A DNA stretch of 64,000 nt from Erythroxylum novogranatense. Lineage: Eukaryota > Streptophyta > Magnoliopsida > Malpighiales > Erythroxylaceae. The notes beneath the pieces are model-generated. The model did no database searches. It saw only the letters and a program-made list of their open reading frames with translations, and was not told where the DNA came from. Of this stretch, positions 9,750 through 21,180 are shown one piece after another; within the stretch, counting starts at the first letter, position 1; every line of letters begins with the position of its first letter. The position numbers and the translations under genes were made by a program. Location: contig CM057232.1 of NCBI GenBank assembly GCA_029891385.1, positions 64,789,824 to 64,853,823 of the forward strand. Direction: 5' to 3'.

Positions 9750-11657
9750 TGTTTAGTCCAATTCATATAGGTATTTAGGTCATATTTGCATTTATTTTAC
9801 ATATTCATGCATTCATTTTAATAGTATTTTTAGGTTAATTTATTTATTTTCATTGGGTTTGTTATTTATTTTATTTTCTAATTTTTTCATAAAAGCATAA
9901 AATTTGGCCTTAAATTGGAGATTAAGAAGTTGTTACTGTAGGTGAATAAAAACAAGAATAAAAGAGTACAGCATCATTGATAAATCAAGTGGAGGCAAGC
10001 AACAAACGACGACTTACAAACTAGCACCAAAGGAACAGTGCAGTCAAGAAATAATGTTAGCTAAAGGAGGCGTGGGGTGGTTTAAAGACAAAGAGAAATA
10101 AAACAAAGCTCACATGAGAGGGGAACATTTTAGTGCTGGTGGTGGTTTAAAAAAAAGATAAAGTTGAAATTGGTGGTGGGGAAAAGGAGGAGAACTTGGC
10201 AGAAGGTGAGGAGTACGTGAACTAGTGGGAGGCGTGGACAAAGTTGAAGACACCAACAGCTAGCTACACGTTACACCAAGGGGAAGAGCAAAAAGTGGCA
10301 GAAGAGGAAATGGGTGTGTGCATTAAGTGTGAGTGAGTGCATTGAGAGTAGCATGAGTGTTGTATGAGAGTGAGTGTTATAAGAGAAGAGTGAGTAGCGT
10401 TACAGGTGTGAGTGAGTAAATTAAAGGAGATGTTTAGAGAGGAATAAAAAGTAGCCACAAAAGAGAGGAAGAAAGGTGGTGTGCGTGAACTACAAAGAAG
10501 GTGGCTCTAGCTCAACCAGCTCTTCAACGTTACTCACTCTACAACCAACTTTCTCTTTAACGTGTCTCCAAGGAGAGGAGACCAAGCAGAGGCTAGAGTG
10601 GAGCTTCAGACCATCAAACCAACGAGACATGCAGACAAGAAGAGAGGAGCTCCAGCAAACGCACAATAGGGAGCAGAAAGGAGGGTGACACAACAAAGAA
10701 AAAGGGGATCTCAAAACTCATTCGTTATCTGTTTTATTATCTGATTTCCCCTAATGCTATTTACCAAATCTAATTTCTGTGGCAATTAATTTATTGAAGA
10801 GCTGAAGGAGAGCAAAGCAAACCAAGCAAGGACGTAACATCAGGGAGAGGCATAAAATAATAAACGCGAAAAGGGAGACTCGAAAACCCATTTATCCTCT
10901 GTTTATTATTTAGTGTCTCATATGATGTTTGTTGCCTTGAATGTTTGTGCTTTTCATCCTACCATGAGTGAGTAGCTTCCCCGAAGCTTCAAGGTTGGGC
11001 TGAAGCTTTTAGTTAATTTTATGGACTAAATCTCGGTCATTTTATTTGTTTGAATTTTTAGTTTTAATTTCTCTGTTTTGAAATTAATTTTGCTGGTATT
11101 GTGTTTGGCCAACCATTGCTTGACATTAGTTGGTAATTGAAGAACCGATAGGTAAAAATTAATAACGGAACTCCAAACAGGGAACTTATAAATTTCAGAT
11201 TTAGACATAAACTGAATTTATGAGAAAAAATCGGGTGAGCAAAGAACATAATGAGTTATGCTTGATTGATAGGCTACGATAGTAGACTAGGATTATTGCG
11301 TAATACTCCTTTGATAACTTGAAAAATGATCTAAGAAACTCTAGGATCAACCTTCTATCAACCAAAAATTCGCCTCATAAACTGATCCGGGTAAAGTCTA
11401 TAAAAAGCGCTAAAAGTGGAACCATCCTTGAAGCTTACCACATTCCATCCGAGTAACCCCTAGAAATATTCACAATTTTCCTTAGCCTTGATTTTGTTAT
11501 TTTTGCTACTTAATTTTCTTAATTTAATTTCCCCAAACATACAAAATCGCTAGTCCAATTAATTGAGTGATCCAAGCCTAGTACTTACACAATTACTCCC
11601 TGTGGGACGATATTATACTGCACTACTTGAGACCCGTGAACTTGTGGAACCGCATCA
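9750..11657 (+). repeat. 3' LTR of Athila-like element (about 1.9 kb)
   Basis: The LTR begins TGTTTAGTCC after the PPT and most probably ends GAACCGCATCA at 11657. The terminal region contains CTCCCTGTGGGACGATA and GACCCGTGAACTTGTGG, a U5 signature also seen at the end of the LTR fragment at 26807-27213. The 5' LTR is not in the window, so the boundaries rest on TG...CA ends and the PPT. The middle is purine-rich with GTGAGTG repeats and has no convincing ORF. Confidence 0.75.
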
Positions 11658-11705
11658 ATATCAATTTAAGTAAATTTGGTTTATATATTGTAAATGACTA
11701 ACGAA

Positions 11706-12154
11706 CAATGTTATGAATACCGTACCGGACTCAGTACCGGATTAAGCTCTAGAATGGAACTGTATCGGTACCGGTTGATACCGGGTACCGTTTAAGAAAA
11801 TTTTTTAAATTTATGAAATAGTCCCTAAAATTTTTAAAAATTACAAAATAGTCTATATTGGTATATTATAAAGTTATACTGTATAATATTAACCAATAAC
11901 CATGCTTTCAAAAATCTTAATAATAAATAATAATGACAATTAATATGAAATAACAATAATTTTTAAATATTATATATAAAAATAATAACTACAATTAATA
12001 TAAATAAAGACAATTATCATTATACAATTATAAAATTAAGAATAAAACAAAGTATTTTACCGGTACTACCTACACCTGTACCGGTATCGGATTTGGGCTG
12101 GTACGGTATGTTCCGGCCGGTACCAGCCGGATCGGAACGGAATTAAAAACACTG
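11706..12154. mobile_element. hAT-type MITE (449 bp) with 8-bp target duplication
   Basis: The ends are imperfect inverted repeats: CAATGTTATGAATACCG at the left and, reverse-complemented, CAGTGTTTTTAATTCCG at the right. Flanking octamers CTAACGAA (11698-11705) and CTAACGAT (12155-12162) match at 7 of 8 bases, the hAT hallmark. About 100 bp at each end is GC-rich with many ACCGG and GGTACC motifs, while the centre is AT-rich. There is no transposase, so it is non-autonomous. It lies 48 bp beyond the Athila LTR end. Confidence 0.9.
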
Positions 12155-12654
12155 CTAACGATAGATCTTACATATCTGTTATTATAAAATAGATATTTTA
12201 TTAAATTATTTTAACAAAAGACACTATTAAAATTAAAAAGAAATAATTATACAACATTATTATTTATGTAATATATAGCATATTACAATGAATTCTATAA
12301 CTATTGTGATTTCTGATAAATTAAGTAGTCAATAATATATATATTCATTGAAATATGTAATAATTTATAGTTTATGTGCATTGATTGAGTTATTTAATAA
12401 ATAATGTACAAGTTTGGTTGAACCATAATGGAGAGAGGGGGAGCTACCAAACTTTTCGCATCTATTAAGAGAACATTGACTCTTATTTAAAGATGTGACT
12501 AAGAAAAGGGCCTTTGTAACTTTCCATTTATTCGGAAGATAAGGCTTCTTGCAAGCCTTCTTGAGAATTGGACCATTTTTAATAATATTCTTTAACAAGA
12601 TATGCTGATCACAGAACTTATCAAAATAAGTTAGAGCAAGCTGAAAGATTTCTC

Positions 12655-13313
12655 TAACGGGCTATTTGGAAACCTTCGAATTAAATTCATTAATGAATTG
12701 AATTCAATTACATTAATGAAGTTGGGATTGAATTCAATTTACACTCTTTGGAATAAATCTAGTAATATTAGAATTGAATTCAATTACACTGTTTGGAACA
12801 AATCCAGTAATATTAGCATTGAATTCAATTACACTGAATTCAATTATTTTCAAAATATATAAACTTCAATTTATATTTGATTTAATAATTAAACATAATT
12901 TAAATAAATATTAAGTATTAGATAATTAAAATAATTTAAATAAATATTAAGTTTTAGATAAAAGTTAATTTTAAAATGTTTCAATTTATTTAATTTATAA
13001 TTTATAAATTTAATTAATTTTAATGAAACAAAACTCATGAGCTTGCTAACGTTTTAATTTTTATTTTAATTAATTAAACTTATTTTTACCTCTTATATAA
13101 TATAAATCGCTAAAAAATTGGACTAAATTCCACAAAATTATAAGATATAAAATGAATTATGAATCTAAAAGGATGAAAATCAAAAGTATAGTAAATTGTA
13201 AATTACATAATATTATGTTATTTTGTAGCAATATAGTTTTATTATTATTATTTTGAAATTATATATTGGTTATTATTATTAATATTATACATTGGTCATT
13301 ATGATTATTATTA

Positions 13314-13387
<74 letters not shown>

Positions 13388-13475
13388 CCTTTGGTATGAT
13401 AATAATAATTATTATTATTATTTACAAATTCCTTTTGATATTTCATATATTTTGATTATTATTTCATTGTTGTTG

Positions 13476-13519
<44 letters not shown>

Positions 13520-13868
13520 ATGACCATTATTATTATTATTATTATTATTATTTATATTATTAGTATGATTATTTTTCCTGAATAACAATAATAATAAAAC
13601 TATTAAGTTTATATAATTTATTTATATTATTACATTATCTTCAAAATACATAAATAAATAAAATAGATTTAATAATTAAAATAATTTAAATAAATATGAA
13701 GTTTTAGAAAAAATTTAATTTTAAAATGTTTTATTTTATTTAGTTAATAATTTATTAATAATATTATATAAGAGATTAAAATAAATTTAATCTCTTAAAA
13801 TAATTAATTTTAAGTTTATATAAAGTTTACATTATTATTATCATAACAAAGGATAATAATAATAATAA

Positions 13869-13917
<49 letters not shown>

Positions 13918-13975
13918 CCATATAATATATAATTTCAAAATAATAATAATAATATTATTATTATGAAAAAAAATG
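12655..13975. repeat. AT-rich repeat region with long ATT/AAT microsatellites
   Basis: It opens with GGGCTATTTGGAAACC and several GAATTGAATTCAATTACA repeats (12690-12845). An approximately 120-bp AT-rich segment at about 12880-13010 recurs in direct orientation at about 13665-13760. (ATT)n runs at 13300-13390 and 13480-13560 oppose an (AAT)n run at 13853-13915. Text around CCTTTGG and ATTTTGAAATTATATA is mirrored in reverse complement on the right. It is probably a nest of MITEs expanded by microsatellite growth. No gene is seen; 12163-12654 is also AT-rich and unassigned. Confidence 0.65.
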
Positions 13976-15542
13976 ACTTAAATCACCTCCATTTCTTTCT
14001 TTGTTTGTTTTTAATATCTATGGACGTCGTGTAACTGTGTAAGTCGGTACTCTTCTCTATGGTATACTCACACAAACAAACTATCAAACACTTAGCCACT
14101 TACATAAATGAGAACGTATGACGATTACGCGCGAACCCTCTCCTTCTTACGCTTATAATTTATTTGAATTGGAAAACCTTTTCGTTCCACGAAACAAAAC
14201 TTGGAAGCCCACTCACTCTCCTTAATTACGTCTGTTTAGTCAACCAATCTTGCAGCTTCAGTGCTTCCAAGTGCTTCTTCTTCTCCCACGATTATAGCTT
14301 CTTTATCGACAAAGGATGTTATTGCTGCCCACCGCGTGAAGCTCAGGCATCCACCGAGAGTATCTGCCGAAGGTGCATTAACCTTTCTCTCTCTATAAAT
14401 CTCAAATTTTTTAATTCATCTTATGATGCGTGTTTAATGTACCGGCTTTTCTCTTTTTTTAAATATCTATGAAGAACAGGTAGCATATAGTGGGAGCAGC
14501 TGCCGCAGGTTTAACTCCATCCTGACTCTTTTCCATCGCTTCCATTGTCCGCTTGTTCTTGCTTTTGGTAATTATCAATCGCTTTGTAATATAGCTTTGA
14601 GGCAAAAGTAATTATCAGTCGTGTTGTGCTAGCCATTTTGCAGAAGGAGCCTGATGAATTACCTAAAAGTATAATTGGTATGATGACTTTATGTGCGTAT
14701 CTCCTGTTTAAACACTATCATCATCTAAAGTTCTTTCTGTTTAGATACACAAGCTTACATGCCTCTGTGAAAAGTACGACCAATCTAGCTAGTAATAGCG
14801 TAGATTCTCCAAGGTTGATCTTTGAATTCACACACCGCCGTTTGGCCTAGGTAAAATGGGGTAGCTAGAAGAATAACTCTTCGAAACCTCAATATTAGAA
14901 CAATAGTGAACATGATATGGCTTTACACGATGTATGCATACAGTTATTCATGTAGTTAAATATATAGGTATTTGACTTCTTAAATTTAATAGGGACAGTA
15001 AATAGCGAGAATTACATTACCTCATAAATGATGGGGTGAACTTTGGCAGATTTTTTCATTAACACGACATAGCAATAGAGTTACCACATAAATGATGATG
15101 TGAACTTTGGCGAATGTCTTGATTAACTTGACATGTCTTTGTCATTCTTTTTTCCAGAAAGAAAATTAGAATATAGCAACTTTTGTGTTCCAACTAGTTG
15201 AATGCTTAGTGGTCCAAAGAAGAAAACTCCTAAAATTGTAGAGTATTGCTGTCAACATAATGGAAATGATCGTATGTGAACAAAACGTTGACTTCAGTAT
15301 CTCCAGAAAACGTGGCATTAGTTGATGATCAAATGGTATTATTTTGACGCAGGTTATTGAGAGGCACAATTTGTAGTCAAAGAACCTTGATAAATTGGTA
15401 CAACCGCCTCTTGAACTGCAGGTATGAATTTTTTTTTCCTTCCATGAGACTTGTTGAACTTTAAAGATAATGAAATTCTTTCTAGTTTTTTTAAATATGA
15501 TAGTCTTATAATTGTATATTTTGTAGTTCTCGGCTTTTATAA
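13976..15542. other. Unassigned region, possibly the 5' part of the CACTA element
   Basis: Base composition returns to normal and several short open stretches occur (for example 14164-14472 and 14626-14850), but I recognise no protein. There is weak gene-like structure, such as AG-ended pyrimidine tracts before AAGGAGCCTGATGAATTAC (14643). Two copies of a CCNCATAAATGATG.TGTGAACTTTGGC-like phrase occur near 15020 and 15083. No CACTACAAGAAAA-type end was found, so the CACTA 5' boundary is unknown. Confidence 0.4.
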
Positions 15543-16960
15543 ATGGATAGGGGATGGATAAAACTCAATGACTACACTTCACAAGATTATGTTAATGGAG
15601 TCAAAATTTTCATGAGATTTGCTTTAGATAATCTTAGACAGGGAAAGGATATGCCTTGTCTATGTGGAGAGTGCTTGAATTTTAAATTACAACCACCTCA
15701 TTTGGTGAAATTTCATTTGCTCACTAATGGAATAGACATCGATTATACCGAATGGATACACCATGGCGAAACCCCAGATCCATATAGTGATGATGATAAC
15801 ATTCATGGTTATACGGATGAAACATTTGAAGAGGAGGAGTTGCTGCAAGATTTGGTATTTGGTGCTGATAATGAAAATGCATGGGATTATTATGATAATG
15901 TAGATATTAATCAGCCAGATGTGCTACTAGGTGATGAAGTGGAAAATTTTCAGAGATTGTTGGGTGATACGCAACGCAAGTTATATCCCGGTTGCTCCAA
16001 ATCATTCCTATCTTTTTTTGTTAAGTTGCTCCACATTAAAGTTTTGAACAAGATGACTAACAAATGTTATGATATGATTGTTAATTTGTTTAAGAAATAT
16101 TTACCAGATGGTGATATTATTCCTCCTTCATTTTATGAAGCAAAGAAATTATTAAAAGACATCGGTTTAGGTTATGAGATTATTCATGCATGTAAAAATG
16201 ATTGCATTCTCTTTTGGAAAGAGAATGAGCGTTCAAATAGTTATCCAGTGTGCAAAGAGTCTAGATGGAAGGTCAATGGCAAAGGGAAGTTGATTCCTCC
16301 CAAAGTATTACGCTATTTTCCACTAAAGCCAAGTTTACAAAGACTGTATATGTCAAGAAAGATAGCTTTTGATATGAGGTGCCATAATGATGGAAAAGTT
16401 GATGAGGTTGGCACAATGATCCATCCGGCAGACTCTGAAGTTTGGAAAGATCTTAACAAACAATATCCTTGGTTTGATGAGGATCCTCGCAATGTACGAC
16501 TAGGGTTGGCTACTGATGGATTTAACCCTTTTGGCAACATGAATAATTTTTATAGCATATGGCCAGTGATTTTAATGGCATACAACTTACCACCTTGGCA
16601 GTGCATGAAAGAACCATATCTGATGATGTCACTTCTGATTCCCGGTCCTCGATCACCTGGAAAAGATCTTGATGTATACCTAAGACCTTTGGTAGATGAA
16701 GTTTAAATACTCCTTCACGAAGATTGAGAAACAAGATTTGTTATATGGATCATAGAAGGTACTTGCCACGTTATCATCCGTATCGAAAAAGTCTAAAATT
16801 CAATGGGAAGACTGAATTTAGGTCAAAGCCCGTGGAGCTATCCAATGACCAGATTTTGATCCAATTAAAAGAAGTAGAAAATGTCGTACTTGGTAAGCAT
16901 TCTAAAGAGAAAATATTTATCTTAGAAACCATGTTGGAACAAAAAGAGCATATTTTTTGA
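15543..16960 (+). pseudogene. CACTA transposase TNP2, N-terminal and central part, broken
   Basis: The start MDRGWIKLNDYTSQDYV matches the transposase-associated N-terminal domain, with CLCGECLNF as its cysteine motif. The central transposase_21-type domain follows (CKNDCILFWKENERS, VLRYFPLKPSLQRLYMS, WPVILMAYNLPPWQCM, DLDVYLRPLVDE). The frame ends at 16706. The sequence then jumps to the later CYMDHRRYLPRYH motif at about 16738, skipping roughly 50 residues expected between the two. A second frame break lies near 16958. The intact enzyme cuts and joins element ends in the nucleus. Confidence 0.92.
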
Positions 16961-18255
16961 GTTACCATATTGGTCGAACCTCATGTTATGGCATAATCTG
17001 GATGTAATACATATTGAGAAGAATATATGTGATAATCTATTGGGGACAATACTAGACATTGATGGTAAATCGAAGGACACTGAAAAAGGTCATTTAGATT
17101 TGGAAGATATGGGTATAAGAAGTGAGTTGCACTTGAAACTAGTACAAAATGCCAAAGCAAACAAAGAAGGTAAAGTCAAATACCTAAAGCCACGTGCACT
17201 TTATACTCTATCCCAGAAGCAGAAGAAAGGGTTTCAAGAATTCTTGAAGACAGACAAATTTCCAGATGGATTTGCTGCAAATATCTCTAGATGTGTGAAT
17301 ATCAAGGATGGCAAGATCACAGGATTGAAAAGTCATGACTGCCATGTTTTGTTACAACGTTTGCTTCCCGTAGGAGTGCGTGGATATTTACATAAAGAAG
17401 TTCTTGATGCCATTACTGAGTTGGCAAGTTTTTTCAGACAGTTATGTTCTAAAAAACTTAAATTGGATGTGCTTGACAATTTGGAAAAAAAGATTCCCGT
17501 CATATTATACAAGCTAGAGATGATCTTTCCACCTGCTTTTTTTGACGTTATGGTTCACCTAGCAGTTCATTTGGCACAAGAAGCGAAGATTGGAGGTCCT
17601 ATTCATTATAGGTGGATGTATCCTATTGAAAGGTAAAAATATATATTATTTTTGATTAAACATGTATTGTTGATAGAATCTTTTTATCTTTGCAGTATTT
17701 TTTATTTTGTCTATATTGATTCTGCTTTAAATATAGGTTTCTTAGTAGTCTAAAAGGGATGGTTCGCAATAGAGCTCGTCCTGAAGGTTCAATTGTGGAG
17801 GCTTATATTGTGAAGGAGTGCTTAAGTTTTTGCTCATTATATCTTCATGGAATTGAGACGAAATACAATAGGGAAGAAAGAAATTATGATGGTGAGGAAC
17901 ATCCAAATGCAACATTATCTGTATTTAGAAGTAAATTTTGAACTTTTGGAGAAACAGATTTTGTTCAAATGACTTCTCAACAATATAGTGAATTACACTA
18001 GTTTGTATTGAATAATTGTGTGGAGATAGAGCCATATTTGAGGTAACAATGGTTATTTTTTATTATAATATCATTATTAATGTAATACTAATTTATAATT
18101 TTTTGTTGTTCAGAGAGCACGAAGAAATACTTCAATGTGAAAACCCTATTGGTTGGATGGCGATTCACAAGAAAGAATTCGCTTCATGGTTCGAGATTCA
18201 AGTAAGATTTCCAATCTTCTTTGAAATGTTATTTTATTGGAAATTATTTTCTTAA
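16961..18255 (+). pseudogene. CACTA transposase, DUF4218-type C-terminal part with introns
   Basis: The block MLWHNLDVIHIEKNICDNLLG to WMYPIER (16983-17633) is the region linked to DUF4218 in CACTA transposases, including SHDCHVLLQRLLPV. A GT-AG intron of about 100 bp follows (donor near 17635, acceptor about 17735). The next segment reads FLSSLKGMVRNRARPEGSIVEAY and reaches a stop at 17939. A further short exon (REHEEILQCENPIGWMAIHK, about 18112-18199) lies between GT-AG introns. Frameshifts and stops make it non-functional. Confidence 0.88.
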
Positions 18256-18289
18256 TTGTAATATTTTATAATTTGTATTGTTGTATTAA

Positions 18290-18850
18290 AATTAGATTCA
18301 AGAGCTTCCACGTACAAAATCTGTTGAAGCTACAGATGAGCTTCTTGCGCTTGCATCAGGACCTGACTATCGTATTAGTAAATGTAGTGGGTGCATAGTA
18401 GAAGGATTAAAAAAAGGGATTGTTGACGTGCAACACAGAATAGTGGGGTGTGTACAGAATCTATACATAAGGGAAAAATGGTTAAGTTTTACGGAGTGCT
18501 AGAAGACGTAATTGAGTTGAGTTATGCTAGTGGCTTTCGATGTGTGTTATTCAATTGTAAATGGTTTGACTTAGATTGGAATAAACCAGAAAAGATAGAC
18601 AGTGAGTTTACGAGCATAAACGTGAGTAGATTATGGTATGAGAATGAACCTTATGTGTTAGCTAATCAGGTGACTCAAGTATTCTATGTGAATGATACAA
18701 AACTAGGGGAAATTGGAAAGTAGTTCAAAGTGCTCAACACCGACATCTGATTGACCCATCCCTTCTCCAGTTTACTGATGGAAATGAACCTAATGTCAGT
18801 GATGCATATCAACAAGAAAATTGTATTGATATAGAAGTTTTAGATAGTAC
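18290..18850 (+). pseudogene. CACTA transposase, DUF4216-type tail, broken
   Basis: An acceptor-like TTAG near 18294 is followed by QELPRTKSVEATDELLALA, a spacer, and then KGKMVKFYGVLEDVIELSY through RCVLFNCKWFDLDW, the DUF4216 signature. A frameshift near 18430 separates the two parts, and a stop at 18721 interrupts the tail. The acidic stretch to about 19049 (GAAGAA- and GATGAT-rich) is probably the transposase C-terminus. Confidence 0.85.
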
Positions 18851-19248
18851 TTAAGGGGTTGGGTTAGTAGCCCGAAATGATGAAGCTCCTTTAGAGGTTG
18901 AAATTGTTGAAAAAATAGTACACTCACTTGTTGATGATAATGATGATGCTGAAGAAGACCATGATGAAGAAGATGACACTTTTGATGAGTATTGGAGTAG
19001 CGAAGATGAAGTTGCATCTCAAGCTTATGATGATAGTGACTTAGATTGATGTGTAATAGGTAAGATTGAATAGTTTTTTTCTTTCACCAAATTCAATTAT
19101 CTATAGTTTTTGGTTTTTATTTTTAATATTGTTGCTTGAGTTTATTGACATTGACAGTAATGTGATTCTTTTGCAGGTTCTTATTCATATGCACATTTTG
19201 TAGCTTACACATCGGTATCTTGTTTCGTATACAATATTGATTACTAAG

Positions 19249-19483
19249 GTGTATAAACGTTTGCAACTCACACTGGAGTTGGTCAAAAAAGAAACATAAA
19301 TTAGCAAGATTCAGGTATCCTTATTGCTTTTATTAAAAAAATGAGCATTGTTGATGTTTCAAATCTTATATTTTAACTGTTGGCTCTTTCAATTAGGAAT
19401 CAATTGCAAAAGCTATTGAAGAAAAAATAAGTGGAGAGCAACGTCGCTATTTATTGAATGAACAACTTAAGGCCATAAAGAAG
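19249..19483 (+). pseudogene. Captured exon pair resembling organellar LON protease
   Basis: Exon 19249-19314 reads VYKRLQLTLELVKKET, a stop, then ISKIQ. After a GT-AG intron, exon 19397-19483 reads ESIAKAIEEKISGEQRRY and continues LLNEQLKAIKK. Joined, they match the helical region just before the AAA+ domain of plant mitochondrial LON-type ATP-dependent proteases, in phase across the splice. An in-frame TAA, where the family has a Met-Glu pair as I recall it, shows decay. It lies on the transposase strand, between TNP2 and the 3' subterminal repeats, so it is read as a fragment carried by the transposon. Confidence 0.85.
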
Positions 19484-19639
19484 GTACTTGGTCCTCTTTT
19501 ATCTTTCCTCTTTAATCTTGTTCTTATTTGATATTTAGGTCTTATTTTATCACTAAATTTAAATCAGAAATGAAATTTCCTCTAGCTACAAGTATAGTTT
19601 ACATTTGTAACAACTTACGGTTAAACATATGTTATTCAG

Positions 19640-20115
19640 GAAGAGATCAATGAGGAATTCCTAGAAAAGTTATGTAATGTTTTGCGGCTGTCTTTGCCTA
19701 AAAAGAATGGCATTGGTCTTGTACTATCAGACTTTGAAATTGTTGAAACTCATATGTGTGGTGAGTAATCATAGTTCTTATTTGAAATGGTTTTTGCCAT
19801 ATTTGAAATGGTCTTTTTGAGGTTCTTTCTTCTGCTTCTTTCAGGTATCTTTTGTTTGTTATGATTTTAGACGTTGTTTATTTGGGTTTCTCTGGTGCAG
19901 GAGTAAGAATCTGTTTCATGAATGCACAGAAAATGAGTTTGATGAACTTTTAGCTGATATAGAAAAGGAGATGAGCATGGGAGATGTTGTTAAGTATTTA
20001 TGCTATGGATGCACAGATGATGCTAAACAGTGCAAAGAGATTCTGTCTCTTTTTCAGCCTTTGAATGAGATTACTGTCTCTAAGATACTTGGAGCAATTG
20101 CTTCTTCTTGTCTGT
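19640..20115 (+). pseudogene. Captured exons resembling CCR4-NOT scaffold NOT1 (CNOT1)
   Basis: Exon 19640-19760 (EEINEEFLEKLCNVLRLS... MCG) lies between a TTATTCAG acceptor and a GTGAGT donor. Exon 19901 to about 20115 (KNLFHECTENEFDELLADIE, then KEMSMGDVV, YGCTDDAKQCKEILSLF and ITVSKILGAIA) follows a GGTGCAG acceptor. These match successive N-terminal segments of plant NOT1, the scaffold of the deadenylase complex. Only a fragment is present, directly behind the LON-like exons in the same orientation, giving a possible chimeric transcript. A further acceptor-like TGTGCAG at about 20197 precedes text I could not identify. Confidence 0.82.
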
Positions 20116-20289
20116 ATACAGATATGCCTGCCATGTATAAACTCTTAAGCTTCAGTATTACATTCTCAGACATGTTTCCATTGTCATTTTGTGCAGCTAG
20201 TGGTACTGAACTCTATGTTACTTGGTACTGCAAATCAAAATTTACCAGGAAGAAGTACGTTCGAATCTATAAATCAAATTCTCATTAAA

Positions 20290-21180
20290 ACCTTAAAAGC
20301 TCTTCTATGTATTTGAAATAGATGAAAATGTGTATTGAACTGAAATTTGTAACTTGCACCAAACAAAGTGATTAAGGATACCTGGAGGGAACAAAAGTAA
20401 GAATCATGAGAGGACTCTGCCAAAGAAACTCTGCTCTCTAACTGGGATAGCAATCGTATTATTTCAAAGTTTCCAACATCATGTGATTATGACCTTCTAT
20501 TGTGATCAATGGTTAGTCCTAGAGTATCTCATAGGGGTCATTGGGTGGTGCAATGGTAAAAATCCTTGACTTGCAATTATTGTTAACATCGTGATTTGAA
20601 AAGTGAGAAATAGTAGGACTTCCTAATCTATCTGTTGACATATTGTTATGGTAGGATTATAGACGAGCAATGACTAGGAATTTGATTTTACACTTAAAAG
20701 AGACTGGAGGTAATAATTTGTTGAAAGGAGACAAGATGGGGCACATGTTGATTTGTTAGGAACTGTGAGGCTCTTGAATTTCAATTTGTTGATAATTCAG
20801 TACATCACTCTTGGCTCTGTTTCTATCATCTTTTCATTTTTTGTTGTTGTAAACTTATGAATGTTCATGCATTGAGAAATGGCTGAAGCAGGGCATGATA
20901 CATGCCCTAAGACATAGCAGACTCTCTCCAGTACTACACTTACACCCAATTTTGTCCTACGAAGTCTCATAGCAAAGTGGTGTGAATCTGATACATACCC
21001 ACGTAAATAGACTAAGTTGTTTTTATTTTAGAACAGAGTTGATTATGTAAGTTCTTTATGTTTGGAGATATTGTCCTTCTCGAATTGGACTTTGCATCAG
21101 TATATTTCATATTCAAAACACCAACATCATTGAATTTGATTGTGCTTTATCAGAAGCAAATGGCATTGAATCACCAATAC
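20290..21180. other. Unassigned interior of CACTA element
   Basis: About 900 bp lies between the NOT1-like exons and the subterminal repeats. I recognise no protein and no clear repeat. It may be intron or flanking sequence carried with the captured genes. Confidence 0.4.

Larger units (their letters stand above)
7150..11657 (+). mobile_element. 3' half of an Athila-like Ty3/gypsy element
   Basis: From 7150 the order is the integrase second half, a stop after about 256 codons, a long non-coding stretch with the GGGAGGCAACCT motif (7971-7982), a polypurine tract, and then a 3' LTR. The integrase, the AGGCAACC motif and the LTR tail with a CCCTGTGGGACGA box are typical of plant Athila/Calypso-type elements. 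The 5' half lies left of the copia insertion, outside the window. The element's right flank begins at 11658. Confidence 0.85.

Noticed and set aside
14164..14850. Open stretches of 102 and 74 codons that might be a host gene
   Set aside because: No protein family recognised, codon pattern unremarkable, and no continuous exon structure could be supported.
20540..20610. TGGTGCAATGGTAAAAATCC looks like a tRNA-type A box, suggesting a SINE
   Set aside because: No B box at a sensible distance, no poly(A) or target duplication seen.
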